This document shows positions 1 to 9,764 of a stretch of 64,000 bases of DNA, piece by piece. Origin of the DNA: Alkaliphilus flagellatus (GTDB lineage Bacteria; Bacillota; Clostridia; Peptostreptococcales; Natronincolaceae). The stretch lies in NCBI RefSeq assembly GCF_018919215.1, contig NZ_JAHLQK010000001.1, forward strand, positions 156,430 through 220,429. The letters run 5' to 3'. The notes under the pieces are model-generated. The model saw nothing but the letters and a program-made list of their open reading frames with translations, did not search any database and was not told the DNA's origin. Position numbers and translations under genes: made by a program. Within the stretch, counting starts at the first letter, position 1; each line of letters begins with the position of its first letter.

Positions 1-3
1 ATA

Positions 4-84
4 TAATTGAATACACATATTTATATAATTGATCATGTTGCTGTGATAGGTTGTGGCAGTGTGCTCATGGGCACAAGAAAGTAA
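4..84 (+). pseudogene. possible remnant of a dehydrogenase gene
   Basis: The frame between a stop at 4-6 and the TAA at 82-84 reads in part VAVIGCGSVLMG, which resembles the glycine-rich NAD-binding turn of medium-chain or similar dehydrogenases (usual form VxVIGxGxVGL). No start codon, ribosome site or other domain is present. It may be a decayed gene end upstream of the alcohol dehydrogenase, or chance. Weak support. Confidence 0.18.
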
Positions 85-143
85 CAACTGCTATCGATGC
101 AAGATTATAAAATAGTTCTTAAAAAATAGGAGGATGAAAAATT

Positions 144-1301
144 ATGTTATTAAAATGGTTTAGAGTACCAAAGGATATTGTGTTTGGAGAGGGAGCATTA
201 GAATATTTATCTACTTTAAAGGGAAGGAAAGCAACTCTTGTGACGGGTGGAAGTTCTATGAAAAGGTTTGGATTTTTAGATGAGGCTAAAAAACAATTAG
301 AAAAAGCAGGAATGGAAGTCTCTGTCGTGGATGGTGTTGAACCGAATCCATCTATAGAAACAGTCATTCGTGGTGGTCAAGAGATGGCAGCATTTAACCC
401 AGATTGGATCATTGCCATCGGCGGAGGTTCAGCCTTAGATGCAGCCAAAATCATGTGGATTTATTACGAATATCCAGAAACCAAATTTGAAGATTTAGTA
501 AATGGAAAATTCCCTAAACTAAGAACAAAAGCAAAATTTATCGCTATTCCTTCTACTAGTGGTACAGCTTCAGAGATCACTGCATTTTCTGTAATAACAG
601 ATACGCAAAATCATATTAAATATCCACTGGTTTCTTACGAAATCACCCCAGATATTGCTTTATTAGATCCAAACTTACCAGCAAAAATGCCTCCTCACAT
701 TACAGCTCATACTGGAATGGACGTAATGGCACATGCTTTAGAAGCATATGTATCAACTAACGCTTCAAGCTATACTGACCCATTAGCATTAGAGGCCATC
801 AAGCTGGTTTTCAAACAGCTTCCAACCGCTTATACCGATGGAAACAATATCCAAGCAAGAGAAGATATGCATAATGCTTCTTGTATTGCAGGAATGGCAT
901 TTACCAATTCTTCCTTGGGGATTATACACAGCTTAGCTCATAAGATCGGTGGAGAATTTGGAATCACTCATGGTCTAGCCAACGCAATATTAATGCCTTA
1001 TATTGTGGAGTACAATCAAAAATCCACAGATAAATTTACTAAAATTGAAAATAGCCTTGGAATAAAAAATATCGTAGAAGAGTTGAAGGCTCTTAACTTG
1101 AAAGTAGGTATTCCATTAACTTTAAAAGAAGTGACAGAAGTTGAAATCACTGAAGAAAAATTCTTAGAGGTATTAGATAGAATGAGTGAAAATGCCTTTA
1201 ATGATCCATGTACATTAACCAACCCAAGACAATCCTCTCCAGAAGATGTAAAAGAAATCTATAAAGCAGCATTTTATGGCACAACAGCTAAAAATATTTA
1301 A
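144..1301 (+). CDS. iron-containing alcohol dehydrogenase
   Basis: Cytoplasmic group III (Fe-dependent) alcohol dehydrogenase of 385 residues, the usual family length, that would interconvert aldehydes and alcohols with NAD(P)H. Visible motifs are the cofactor loop GGGSALDAAK near residue 94, the metal-ligand region TGMDVMAHALEAY (D193, H197) and the later ligands H262 and H276 in HSLAHKIGG and GITHG; these have the same spacing as the ligands of lactaldehyde reductase FucO. AGGAGG at 129-134 fits the ATG at 144. It is alone, closed by a hairpin at 1463-1492. Substrate cannot be told from sequence; butanol/ethanol dehydrogenase-like is likely in a fermenter. Confidence 0.93.
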   Translation: MLLKWFRVPKDIVFGEGALEYLSTLKGRKATLVTGGSSMKRFGFLDEAKKQLEKAGMEVSVVDGVEPNPSIETVIRGGQEMAAFNPDWIIAIGGGSALDAAKIMWIYYEYPETKFEDLVNGKFPKLRTKAKFIAIPSTSGTASEITAFSVITDTQNHIKYPLVSYEITPDIALLDPNLPAKMPPHITAHTGMDVMAHALEAYVSTNASSYTDPLALEAIKLVFKQLPTAYTDGNNIQAREDMHNASCIAGMAFTNSSLGIIHSLAHKIGGEFGITHGLANAILMPYIVEYNQKSTDKFTKIENSLGIKNIVEELKALNLKVGIPLTLKEVTEVEITEEKFLEVLDRMSENAFNDPCTLTNPRQSSPEDVKEIYKAAFYGTTAKNI

Positions 1302-1462
1302 GACAAAAATATGAGGTTTTTTATATCGCAAAAAAGCATGGAAACGATTATAAATGCATTAATATAAAGACAAGAAGTTGAGTAGGTATCTATTTTGGAG
1401 ATTTATAGAAGAAGCTATTAACAATGCAATAAATGATGGCATTATCTACAGTAAGATTCGAT

Positions 1463-1492
1463 CCCTAGAAACTAAAACACTAGTTTCTAGGG
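1463..1492 (+). terminator. intrinsic terminator after the alcohol dehydrogenase
   Basis: Perfect 11-bp inverted repeat (CCCTAGAAACT / AGTTTCTAGGG) with an 8-base loop, followed by ATTATTTTCTATTT. It lies 160 bases past the stop codon at 1301 and separates this gene from the addB operon. Confidence 0.75.
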
Positions 1493-1525
1493 ATTATTTT
1501 CTATTTAAAACATCTGTTCTACATA

Positions 1526-1534
1526 TGATATAAT
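1526..1534 (+). promoter_or_regulatory. extended -10 promoter of the addB-sbcC operon
   Basis: TGATATAAT is an extended -10 element (TG-N-TATAAT) lying 38 bases before the addB start and after the preceding terminator. No good -35 hexamer is visible at 17 bases, which is typical when an extended -10 is used. This is a reading by eye. Confidence 0.5.
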
Positions 1535-1571
1535 CATATTAATACACAGTACTGAAATGAGGTGTAATATA

Positions 1572-4500
1572 ATGGCGATTAGATACATATTTGGTAGGGC
1601 AGGCAGAGGAAAAAGCTACTTAGCTCTTGAGGAAATAAAAGAGAGATTACAAGAAGAAGGGGATAATAAGTTATTTCTTTTTGTTCCAGAACAGTTTACC
1701 CTACAAGCAGAACGGGACTTAATAGGCAAGCAGGAGCTAAAGGGCATTATGAGGGCAGAGGTATTAAGCTTTACTAGACTTGCTCATCGTGTGTTTAGCG
1801 AAGTTGGTGGAATTACTAGGGTGCTAATTAATGATCTAGGTAAAAATATGATTTTAAGAAAGATTGCCGATGAATCTTCTAAGGATCTTTCTATTTATAA
1901 ATCCATTGCCAAGCAAGATGGATTTATTGAAAAATTAAGCGAGCTTATATGTGAAATGAAACAGCACGATATAACTCCTATTGAGCTGACTATGGAGCTT
2001 AACGAAATGGAAGAGGATACAATATTAAGACGAAAGCTAGAGGATATTACCCTTCTATATCAAAGGTTTAATAATTATTTAAAGGGCAGATATGTAGATA
2101 ATGAAGACCACGTGGACTTACTTATTGAAAATATTGAGAGAGTTCAATTTTTAGAAGGTGCGGAAATTTGGATAGATGGATTTCAGACTTTTACTCCCCA
2201 AATATTTAGGGTTATTGAAAAATTAGCAGAGAAGGTAAAAAACATTACCATTACATTTACTATGGAGTTAAATTCTAAGGAAAAAGATAAGGATTTATTC
2301 CACATTAACCAAAAAACATATTTAAAAATAAAGACAATAGCCCAGAAATTAAGATTAGAGGAAGAGATAATCAATTTAGATATAACTGAAAGGCAGGTAT
2401 TGCCAAAGGTTAAAGAGATTGAGCATATAGAAAGAGAATTGTATAGCTATCCATATAAGCAATATACCGATGAAATTGTTAATTTAGAGGTTTTTGCTGG
2501 TTCTAACCTTTATTCAGAAATGGAAAACGTGGCTGCTCAAATAATTCATTTAGTACGTAATAGAGGCTATAGATGGAAGGACATAGCCCTCGTTTCTGGT
2601 GGACTGGATCAATATAGCATGATATTGAAAAGGGTATTTGAAGAGTACAATATACCTTATTTTATGGACGAAAAAAGGTCTATCATGAACAATCCTATGA
2701 TAGAGCTTATTTTATCTAGCATAGAGATTCTAGCTAGAGGATATCAGTATGAGGACGTATTTAGATTTCTAAAAACCGGCTTTAGTGATTTAACAAAGGA
2801 TGAGGTAGAGGAGCTGGAAAACTATGTTCTTCAATATGGTATTAAAGGAAGGGCTTATTCTGAAGCATTTACAAAGGGTGATGAAGAGAAGCTTGAAAAA
2901 TACAACGAGTTAAGAGAAAGATTTATTTCCAACTTCACTAAATTTGAAAAAAAGATTTATCGTAAAAAGAAGGTTGGAGATATTACAAAGGCATTATTCG
3001 AGTTTATGAAGGACCTTAACATAGAAGAAAAACTAGATAGCTGGATTGAAGAGCTTAGAGAGCAAAAATATTTTGAGTATGTAAATGAAAACACCCAAAT
3101 ATGGAATAAAATTATGGAGATATTTGATCAGCTAACAGAAATATTAGCTGAGGAAAGCACCACATTAAAAGAATATGGGAGGATTTTGGAGGCTGGTTTT
3201 TCAGCTTGTGAAGTAGGGGTTATTCCTTCCACTATAGATCAGGTACTAGTTGGTAGTATAGAAAGGTCAAAGAGTCATGATATTAAAGCTTTATTTGTAG
3301 TAGGAGTAAACGATGGAATACTTCCTTCTGGCAAAGAGGACGGTGGAATACTGTTGGATCATGAGCGGGAATCCTTGGAGAAAAAGGGCCTTCCCATAGG
3401 CACTACTTTAGAAACTTCACTACTAGAAGAACAGTTTATGATATACTCTGCCTTCTCAAAGCCTACAGAATATTTGTGGATAAGCTATGCCTTGGCAGAT
3501 CAGGAAGGTAGAGCCATGAGACCTTCTATTTTAACAGACCGTTTTAAAAAGCTATTTAAAAATTTAAATATAAAAAGTGATGTTGTAAATACTTTGGATA
3601 GACAGCTTCATCTTATAACAACACCGGTTAGTACATTTAAATATATGACAGAAAACATAAGACTAAAAATGGACGATAAACCAATGGAAGATGTTTGGTG
3701 GGATGTATACGGTTGGTACACTGACAATCCTAAATGGGAAGAAAGACGTAAGCTTATGGTTAAGGGGCTATTCCATCAAAATCAAATCACCTACATAGGA
3801 GAGAAAAAAGCAAGAAGCCTTTATGATAATCCTATTAAATCCAGCGTTTCTAGGCTTGAAAGATTTGCAAACTGTCCATTCTCTCATTTTGTGACCTATG
3901 GCTTAAGACCAAAGGAGAGGAAAGAATATGAGCTCTCTAATCCTGATATAGGGAGATTATTCCACGATTCTATGGAGCAATTTACCAAGGAAATGATGGC
4001 AGAACAAATCCAGTGGAAGGAGTTAACTAGAGAGCAAAGCGATTATTTAGTTGAAAAGGTTATAGACGAAATGGCACCAGAGTTTGAACATGGTATTATG
4101 CTCAGCACCCATAGGTATAAATACTTGGTTACTAGGCTAAAAAGAATTAGCAAAAGGGCTATATGGACCTTAACAGAGCATGTAAAGAAAGGTGAATTTG
4201 TTCCTATGGGCCATGAAATTAATTTTGGCCTTGATGGAGATATACCTCCTATTGTGATTGAACTTGAAACTGGGGAGAAAATTTATTTAGAAGGTAGAAT
4301 AGATAGAGTTGATATATTAAATGATGAAGAAGGAAATTACGTTAAAATAATTGATTATAAATCTGGGAGTAAGGATTTTAGTCTTTCTGATGTTTATTAT
4401 GGCTTCCAAATTCAGTTAATGGTTTATTTAGATGCAATATTGTCTAGTCAATCTCAAAAACATAAGGTAGAGGTTCACCCTGGAGGTATATTTTACTTTA

Positions 4501-4970
4501 AAATAGATGATCCAATGATTAAAACTACAGAAAAAGCAGTTGAGGAAGTAGAAAAGGAAATAAATAAAAAGCTAAAGATGAGAGGCTTAGTACTAAAGGA
4601 TGTAAATATTATTAAAAAGATAGATGAAGAGATAGGTAGATCCTCTGATGTTATTCCGGCAGGATTAACAAAGGATGGAGAAATATCTAAGACATCCTCT
4701 GCCCTTCCAGAAGAGGATTTTAAAGCTCTACTTAAGCATGTAAGGGGACTTATTAAGGAAATTGGAGAGGAAATGCTAAAGGGAAATGTTAAGATAGAGC
4801 CTTTTAAAAAAGGTGAAGATACTTCCTGTAAATATTGTACCTATATTTCCATATGTCAATTTGATAATAGCTTCCATGAAAATCAATATAAGAATGTTAA
4901 GGAATTAAAGCCCGATGAAGTCCTTGAAAAGATAAAAAAGGAGGGAAAGGCTGATGAGAAACTGGACTAA
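1572..4970 (+). CDS. addB: ATP-dependent helicase/nuclease AddB
   Basis: AddB subunit (1132 residues) of the AddAB helicase-nuclease that processes double-strand breaks for recombination, the Gram-positive counterpart of RecBCD. The N terminus carries the Walker A loop GRAGRGKS. The C terminus holds the RecB-family nuclease motif GRIDRVD...IDYKSG and four cysteines (C768, C1086, C1089, C1095) with the spacing of the AddB iron-sulfur staple. I prefer ATG 1572 to the in-frame ATG 1557 because GAGGTG at 1559-1564 is then a properly spaced ribosome site. It overlaps addA by 17 bases, so the two are coupled. Confidence 0.96.
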   Translation: MAIRYIFGRAGRGKSYLALEEIKERLQEEGDNKLFLFVPEQFTLQAERDLIGKQELKGIMRAEVLSFTRLAHRVFSEVGGITRVLINDLGKNMILRKIADESSKDLSIYKSIAKQDGFIEKLSELICEMKQHDITPIELTMELNEMEEDTILRRKLEDITLLYQRFNNYLKGRYVDNEDHVDLLIENIERVQFLEGAEIWIDGFQTFTPQIFRVIEKLAEKVKNITITFTMELNSKEKDKDLFHINQKTYLKIKTIAQKLRLEEEIINLDITERQVLPKVKEIEHIERELYSYPYKQYTDEIVNLEVFAGSNLYSEMENVAAQIIHLVRNRGYRWKDIALVSGGLDQYSMILKRVFEEYNIPYFMDEKRSIMNNPMIELILSSIEILARGYQYEDVFRFLKTGFSDLTKDEVEELENYVLQYGIKGRAYSEAFTKGDEEKLEKYNELRERFISNFTKFEKKIYRKKKVGDITKALFEFMKDLNIEEKLDSWIEELREQKYFEYVNENTQIWNKIMEIFDQLTEILAEESTTLKEYGRILEAGFSACEVGVIPSTIDQVLVGSIERSKSHDIKALFVVGVNDGILPSGKEDGGILLDHERESLEKKGLPIGTTLETSLLEEQFMIYSAFSKPTEYLWISYALADQEGRAMRPSILTDRFKKLFKNLNIKSDVVNTLDRQLHLITTPVSTFKYMTENIRLKMDDKPMEDVWWDVYGWYTDNPKWEERRKLMVKGLFHQNQITYIGEKKARSLYDNPIKSSVSRLERFANCPFSHFVTYGLRPKERKEYELSNPDIGRLFHDSMEQFTKEMMAEQIQWKELTREQSDYLVEKVIDEMAPEFEHGIMLSTHRYKYLVTRLKRISKRAIWTLTEHVKKGEFVPMGHEINFGLDGDIPPIVIELETGEKIYLEGRIDRVDILNDEEGNYVKIIDYKSGSKDFSLSDVYYGFQIQLMVYLDAILSSQSQKHKVEVHPGGIFYFKIDDPMIKTTEKAVEEVEKEINKKLKMRGLVLKDVNIIKKIDEEIGRSSDVIPAGLTKDGEISKTSSALPEEDFKALLKHVRGLIKEIGEEMLKGNVKIEPFKKGEDTSCKYCTYISICQFDNSFHENQYKNVKELKPDEVLEKIKKEGKADEKLD

Positions 4971-7900
4971 AGAGCAACAATCTGCCATAGATGCTAGGGG
5001 AAGTAATCTTTTAGTAGCTGCTGCGGCTGGTTCTGGTAAAACTGCTGTACTTGTTGAACGGATTATTCAAATTATTTTAAAGGATAAAATTGATATAGAT
5101 AAGCTTTTAATAGTAACCTTTACCAATGCTGCTGCTGGAGAAATGAGGGAAAGAATAGCAGGGGCTATAATGGAGGAAATGGAGAAGAAAACCAACCAAG
5201 AAGAACATTTAAGAAGGCAAATTAACCTTCTTAACAGAGCATCTATAACCACTATCCACTCCTTTTGTATAGATGTGGTAAGAAAGCACTTTCATATTAT
5301 TGATGTGGACCCTGGCTTTAGAATTGGAGATGTTACAGAAACCAGCATTATGAGATTAGAAGCCTTAGAAGAGTTGTTTGAAGAGGAGTATGAAGGGGCA
5401 AATGATGTATTTTTTCAATTAGTTGAAGCCTTTGGAGGAACAAGGGAAGATAGACCATTACAGGATTTAGTGTTAAAAATATATGGCTTTATTCAAAGTC
5501 AGCCCTATCCAGAAGCATGGCTAAAGGAAAAGGTAGAGGAATTTTCCCTATCTATTGAAGGATTTAATGATAGTTCTTGGATTAAAACTATTAAAGGTAG
5601 AATCGAAATTCAGTTAAAAGGTGCTATAGATCTTTTAAACGATGCACTTACTATTGCCCAACAACCTACTGGACCAGAGGTCTACGAAGAAGCCATACTT
5701 TCAGATTTAGGCCAAATAAGGGAGCTTTATGATAATTTACATATACCTATTACCTCATTTTATGATAGGTTAAACAGCATAAAGCACGATAGATTAAAAA
5801 CCTCAAAGGAAAGTGATCCAGTTTTAAGAGAAGAGGCTAAGGGGCTAAGGGATAAGGCTAAGGATATTATTAAGGATATAAAAGACAATATCTTTACTGT
5901 TAGTCCAGAGGAATATGTGGAGGATTTAAATAGACTATCACCTTTAATGGATTATTTATATAAACTTGTTACAAGGTTTACAAATATATATGCTGAAAAG
6001 AAGGCGGACAGAGGTATTGTTGATTTTAACGACCTAGAGCATTATGCCCTTAAAATTTTAGCTAATGATCTGGTGGCTAAAGAGTATAAGGAAAGATTTG
6101 AATATATTTTTGTAGACGAATATCAGGATAGTAACATTGTGCAGGAAACTCTTATCCAATCAATTAAGCGAGATAACAATCTTTTTATGGTAGGAGACGT
6201 TAAACAAAGTATTTACCGCTTCCGTCTAGCAGATCCTACACTATTTATTGAAAAGTACGAGACCTTTGGAGAAAAAGAAGGAGATATTAATAGAAGAATA
6301 GACCTTGCTAAAAACTTTAGAAGTAGGGGGGAGGTTTTAAGAGGTGTTAACTATATATTTAGGCATATTATGTCTAAGGAACTAGGGGAAATAGACTATG
6401 ATGATAGAGCTGCTCTATATCAAGGAGCTAGCTTTGAGTCTATAGAAGATCCCTCTATAGAAGTTAATTTAATAGAAAAAAATGTGGAAATAGATGAGGA
6501 TATAGAAGAGGAATTGCAGGAGTTGGCAGATATCGAGGTAGAGGCTCGTATTGTAGCTAAAAGAATTAAGGAGTTGCTAAGTGAAGAAATTTATGACGGA
6601 CGAATTGAAGCATATAGAAAACTAGAATATAAAGATATTGTAGTGCTTTTAAGAACAACACAAAACTGGGCCCAAAACTTTTTAGAGGTATTTGTTCGGG
6701 AAGGAATACCTGCCTATGCCGATGCCAACACAGGATATTTTGAAGCTATAGAAGTAAATATGTTTCTTAATTTACTAAGGGTAATCGATAATAAAAGGCA
6801 AGATATTCCATTACTAAGTGTTATGCGTTCTCCTGTTGGTGACTTTACTACAGAGGAACTAATTAACATTAGAATAAACGACAAAAGTGGTACCTATTAC
6901 GATGCAATAGAGAAGTATATTGAAGAAAATGATGATAATTTGAAGAATAAACTTACTTCCTTTATTGAAAAGCTAAATAAATGGAGCAATGAGGCTAGAT
7001 ATATAAAAATAGACCAATTTATTTGGAAGCTTTTTATGGATACTGGCTACTACTATTATGTAGGGGCTATGCCTGGCGGACTTCAACGCCAAGCTAATCT
7101 TAGAATTTTATTTGATCGTGCTAGTCAGTTTGAAAAGACTTCTATTAAGGGTTTGTTTAACTTTATAAAGTTTATTGAAAAGCTCCAAAGCAGTAAGGGA
7201 GACATGGGTGCGGCAAAAATACTTGGTGAAAATGATAATGTGGTTAGAATAATGAGTATCCATAAAAGTAAGGGCTTAGAGTTTCCTGTAGTAATTACTG
7301 CGGGTATGGGTAAAAACTTTAACCTTAGGGATACCAGTGCAGATGTTTTACTTCATAAGGACCTAGGCCTAGGGCCAAAGTTTGTAGACCCTGAGTTAAG
7401 AACCTATAGAGATACAATTGCAAAGCTTGCTATGAAGGATCAGATCAAGATAGAAAGCTTATCGGAGGAAATGAGGATTTTATACGTTGCATTTACTAGA
7501 CCAAAGGATAAGCTTATTGTAGTAGGTTCTTTACGAAACATATATAAATTAGTTAAAAATTGGAATAAGGCAGATAATACCTATTCCTTAATGAATGCAA
7601 GGAATTATTTAGATTGGATAGGTGCTGCCCTTATAAAACATCCTGATGGTGAGGTTTTAAGACAGCTTGGAGATTTCGACTTTGATGATTTTAAATATAA
7701 AGATGAGGATTCTAAATGGACAGTAAATATTTTAGGAAGACAAGCCATAATACTGGAAGAGCAAGAAAAGCTATTAAAGGAAGAGGAATATAAGGAAAAA
7801 CTTATTAATTTTAACAGGGAAGACTTTTCTCCAAATAGCTATACTGGATATAAAGATGAAATTGACAGTAGATTAAACTGGCAGTATGGATATCCTCAGG

Positions 7901-8547
7901 CAATATTTATACCATCTAAGCTATCCGTATCGGATATTAAAAGAGCCAATTTTCATGAGATGGATTCCATTGTCCATCAAATACCGACTTTGGTTAAGTC
8001 CCCTAAGTTTATGGAGGGTAAAAAAGCCTTTACAGCGGCGGAAAGAGGTACTATTATCCACTTTGTTCTTCAGCATTTAGATTTGAATAATGTTGATAGT
8101 GAAGATAATATTCATCAACAGGTGGATTTTATGGTGGCTAGGGAGCTTATTACAGAAGAGGAAGCTAAGGTAGTAAATGTAGAGAAAATACTTAACTACT
8201 TTAACAGTGGGATAGGTAAAAGAATGCTTATGGCAAAGAAAGTATATAGGGAGTCCCCTTTTATTATTGAAAAATCTGCTGTTGATGTAATTAAGGGATC
8301 GTCGGAAGAACTAGATGAAAAGCTTCTTGTTCAAGGGATTATTGACTGCTATTTTGAAGAAGAGGATGGTCTAGTTCTAGTGGATTATAAAAATGATATT
8401 GTACTTAATGGAGATATCCATAGTGTAGTGGCAAAATATGAAGTACAGCTATCCCTTTATAGGGAAGCCTTGGAGAGAGTTACAGAAAGAAAGGTAAAGG
8501 AAACCTATTTATATTTATTTGATGTGGATCAAGGGGTGAGAATATGA
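4954..8547 (+). CDS. addA: ATP-dependent helicase/nuclease AddA
   Basis: UvrD-type superfamily 1 helicase with a C-terminal nuclease, 1197 residues; partner of AddB. Motif I is AAAGSGKTAVLVER near residue 24, motif II is VDEYQDSN, then GDVKQSIYRFR, the late helicase motif IHKSKGLEFPVV, and the RecB nuclease motif VLVDYKND near the C terminus. All catalytic signatures are present, so it should be active. GGAGGG lies upstream of the ATG inside the end of addB. Its last bases overlap sbcD as ATGA, indicating translational coupling in a four-gene repair operon. Confidence 0.97.
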   Translation: MRNWTKEQQSAIDARGSNLLVAAAAGSGKTAVLVERIIQIILKDKIDIDKLLIVTFTNAAAGEMRERIAGAIMEEMEKKTNQEEHLRRQINLLNRASITTIHSFCIDVVRKHFHIIDVDPGFRIGDVTETSIMRLEALEELFEEEYEGANDVFFQLVEAFGGTREDRPLQDLVLKIYGFIQSQPYPEAWLKEKVEEFSLSIEGFNDSSWIKTIKGRIEIQLKGAIDLLNDALTIAQQPTGPEVYEEAILSDLGQIRELYDNLHIPITSFYDRLNSIKHDRLKTSKESDPVLREEAKGLRDKAKDIIKDIKDNIFTVSPEEYVEDLNRLSPLMDYLYKLVTRFTNIYAEKKADRGIVDFNDLEHYALKILANDLVAKEYKERFEYIFVDEYQDSNIVQETLIQSIKRDNNLFMVGDVKQSIYRFRLADPTLFIEKYETFGEKEGDINRRIDLAKNFRSRGEVLRGVNYIFRHIMSKELGEIDYDDRAALYQGASFESIEDPSIEVNLIEKNVEIDEDIEEELQELADIEVEARIVAKRIKELLSEEIYDGRIEAYRKLEYKDIVVLLRTTQNWAQNFLEVFVREGIPAYADANTGYFEAIEVNMFLNLLRVIDNKRQDIPLLSVMRSPVGDFTTEELINIRINDKSGTYYDAIEKYIEENDDNLKNKLTSFIEKLNKWSNEARYIKIDQFIWKLFMDTGYYYYVGAMPGGLQRQANLRILFDRASQFEKTSIKGLFNFIKFIEKLQSSKGDMGAAKILGENDNVVRIMSIHKSKGLEFPVVITAGMGKNFNLRDTSADVLLHKDLGLGPKFVDPELRTYRDTIAKLAMKDQIKIESLSEEMRILYVAFTRPKDKLIVVGSLRNIYKLVKNWNKADNTYSLMNARNYLDWIGAALIKHPDGEVLRQLGDFDFDDFKYKDEDSKWTVNILGRQAIILEEQEKLLKEEEYKEKLINFNREDFSPNSYTGYKDEIDSRLNWQYGYPQAIFIPSKLSVSDIKRANFHEMDSIVHQIPTLVKSPKFMEGKKAFTAAERGTIIHFVLQHLDLNNVDSEDNIHQQVDFMVARELITEEEAKVVNVEKILNYFNSGIGKRMLMAKKVYRESPFIIEKSAVDVIKGSSEELDEKLLVQGIIDCYFEEEDGLVLVDYKNDIVLNGDIHSVVAKYEVQLSLYREALERVTERKVKETYLYLFDVDQGVRI

Positions 8548-9764
8548 GGATACTACACACCTCCGACTGGCATTTAGGTAAAAATCTAGAGGGCCACAGT
8601 CGGCTTGCAGAACAGGAAAGATTTTTAGAGGAATTAATTAATATAGTTGAGGAAAGAGGAGTAGATCTTATTTTAATTGCTGGAGATATTTATGATACCA
8701 GCAATCCCCCTGCACAAGCAGAAAGGCTTTTTTATAACAGTGTAAAAAGACTTTCCAGAAACGGGGAAAGGCCAGTAATTATAGTTGCAGGAAACCACGA
8801 TAACCCAGATAGATTAGTGGCCGCCAGTCCTTTAGCCTATGATCATGGAGTTGTATTACTTGGCAAGCCAAAAAGCACTATTGAAATAGGGAAATATGGT
8901 TCATTTCAAATTGTAGATGCCGGAGAGGGATTTTTAGAGATGGAAGTTAAGGGAGAAAGGGTAGTTGTACTTACCCTTCCCTACCCTAGTGAACAAAGGC
9001 TTAATGAACTACTTTCAGAGGAAATAGAAGAAGAAGCTAGAAGAAAATCCTATTCAGAACGTATTGGGGAGATTTTCGGTAGCCTATCAGAAAAATATAG
9101 GGAGGATACTATTAATTTAGCTGTTTCTCATCTCTTTGTTATGGGTGGAGAGGAGATTGGCTCCGAAAGACCAATCCAACTAGGAGGCTCCTTAACAGTC
9201 GATGCTAATCATCTTCCACAAAATGCCCATTACGTGGCTCTAGGCCATTTACATAAGCCACAAAAAGTTGTAGGCAGTGGAAAACTAAAGGCCTATTATT
9301 CGGGTTCTCCCATTGAATATAGTAAAAAGGAAATCCATTATAGTAAATGTGTATATATGGTGGATGTTAATGTGGGGGAAGAGGTAAAAGTAGAAGAGGT
9401 TTATTTGAAAAACTACAAGCCTATAGAAGTGTGGAAATGTAAAAGTATAGAAGATGCCCTAAAAAGATGTCAAGATGATGGGGAAAGGGATATTTGGGTT
9501 TATTTAGAGATTGAAACGGATAGGGTAATGACCCAGTCAGAAATTAAGGAAATGAAAAAACTACGTCCTCACATAGTAGAGATTAAACCTGTATTTAAAG
9601 AAATGGAAAAGGAAGAAGAGGAAATAGCGGATATTACATCCATGAGGATTGAAGATTTATTTAAGGACTACTACATATATAGAAATGGTGTTAATCCTAC
9701 AGAGGAGCTAATGGACCTATTTAGTACAATTGTACAGGGGGAGATGGAAGAAGATGAGGCCTAG
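8544..9764 (+). CDS. sbcD: exonuclease subunit SbcD (Mre11-like)
   Basis: Metallophosphoesterase nuclease subunit (406 residues) of the SbcCD complex, which cleaves DNA hairpins and protein-blocked ends. Metal-binding motifs are visible in order: SDWHLGK (D8, H10), GDIYD (D48), GNHD (N84, H85, D86), SHLF and GHLHKPQ. It starts at the ATGA overlap with addA and its end overlaps the sbcC start by 11 bases. Length and order are normal for Firmicutes. Confidence 0.96.
   Translation: MRILHTSDWHLGKNLEGHSRLAEQERFLEELINIVEERGVDLILIAGDIYDTSNPPAQAERLFYNSVKRLSRNGERPVIIVAGNHDNPDRLVAASPLAYDHGVVLLGKPKSTIEIGKYGSFQIVDAGEGFLEMEVKGERVVVLTLPYPSEQRLNELLSEEIEEEARRKSYSERIGEIFGSLSEKYREDTINLAVSHLFVMGGEEIGSERPIQLGGSLTVDANHLPQNAHYVALGHLHKPQKVVGSGKLKAYYSGSPIEYSKKEIHYSKCVYMVDVNVGEEVKVEEVYLKNYKPIEVWKCKSIEDALKRCQDDGERDIWVYLEIETDRVMTQSEIKEMKKLRPHIVEIKPVFKEMEKEEEEIADITSMRIEDLFKDYYIYRNGVNPTEELMDLFSTIVQGEMEEDEA

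Noticed and set aside
1557..1571. Upstream ATG of addB
   Set aside because: It would place the ribosome site GAGGTG within the coding sequence; ATG 1572 is correctly spaced.
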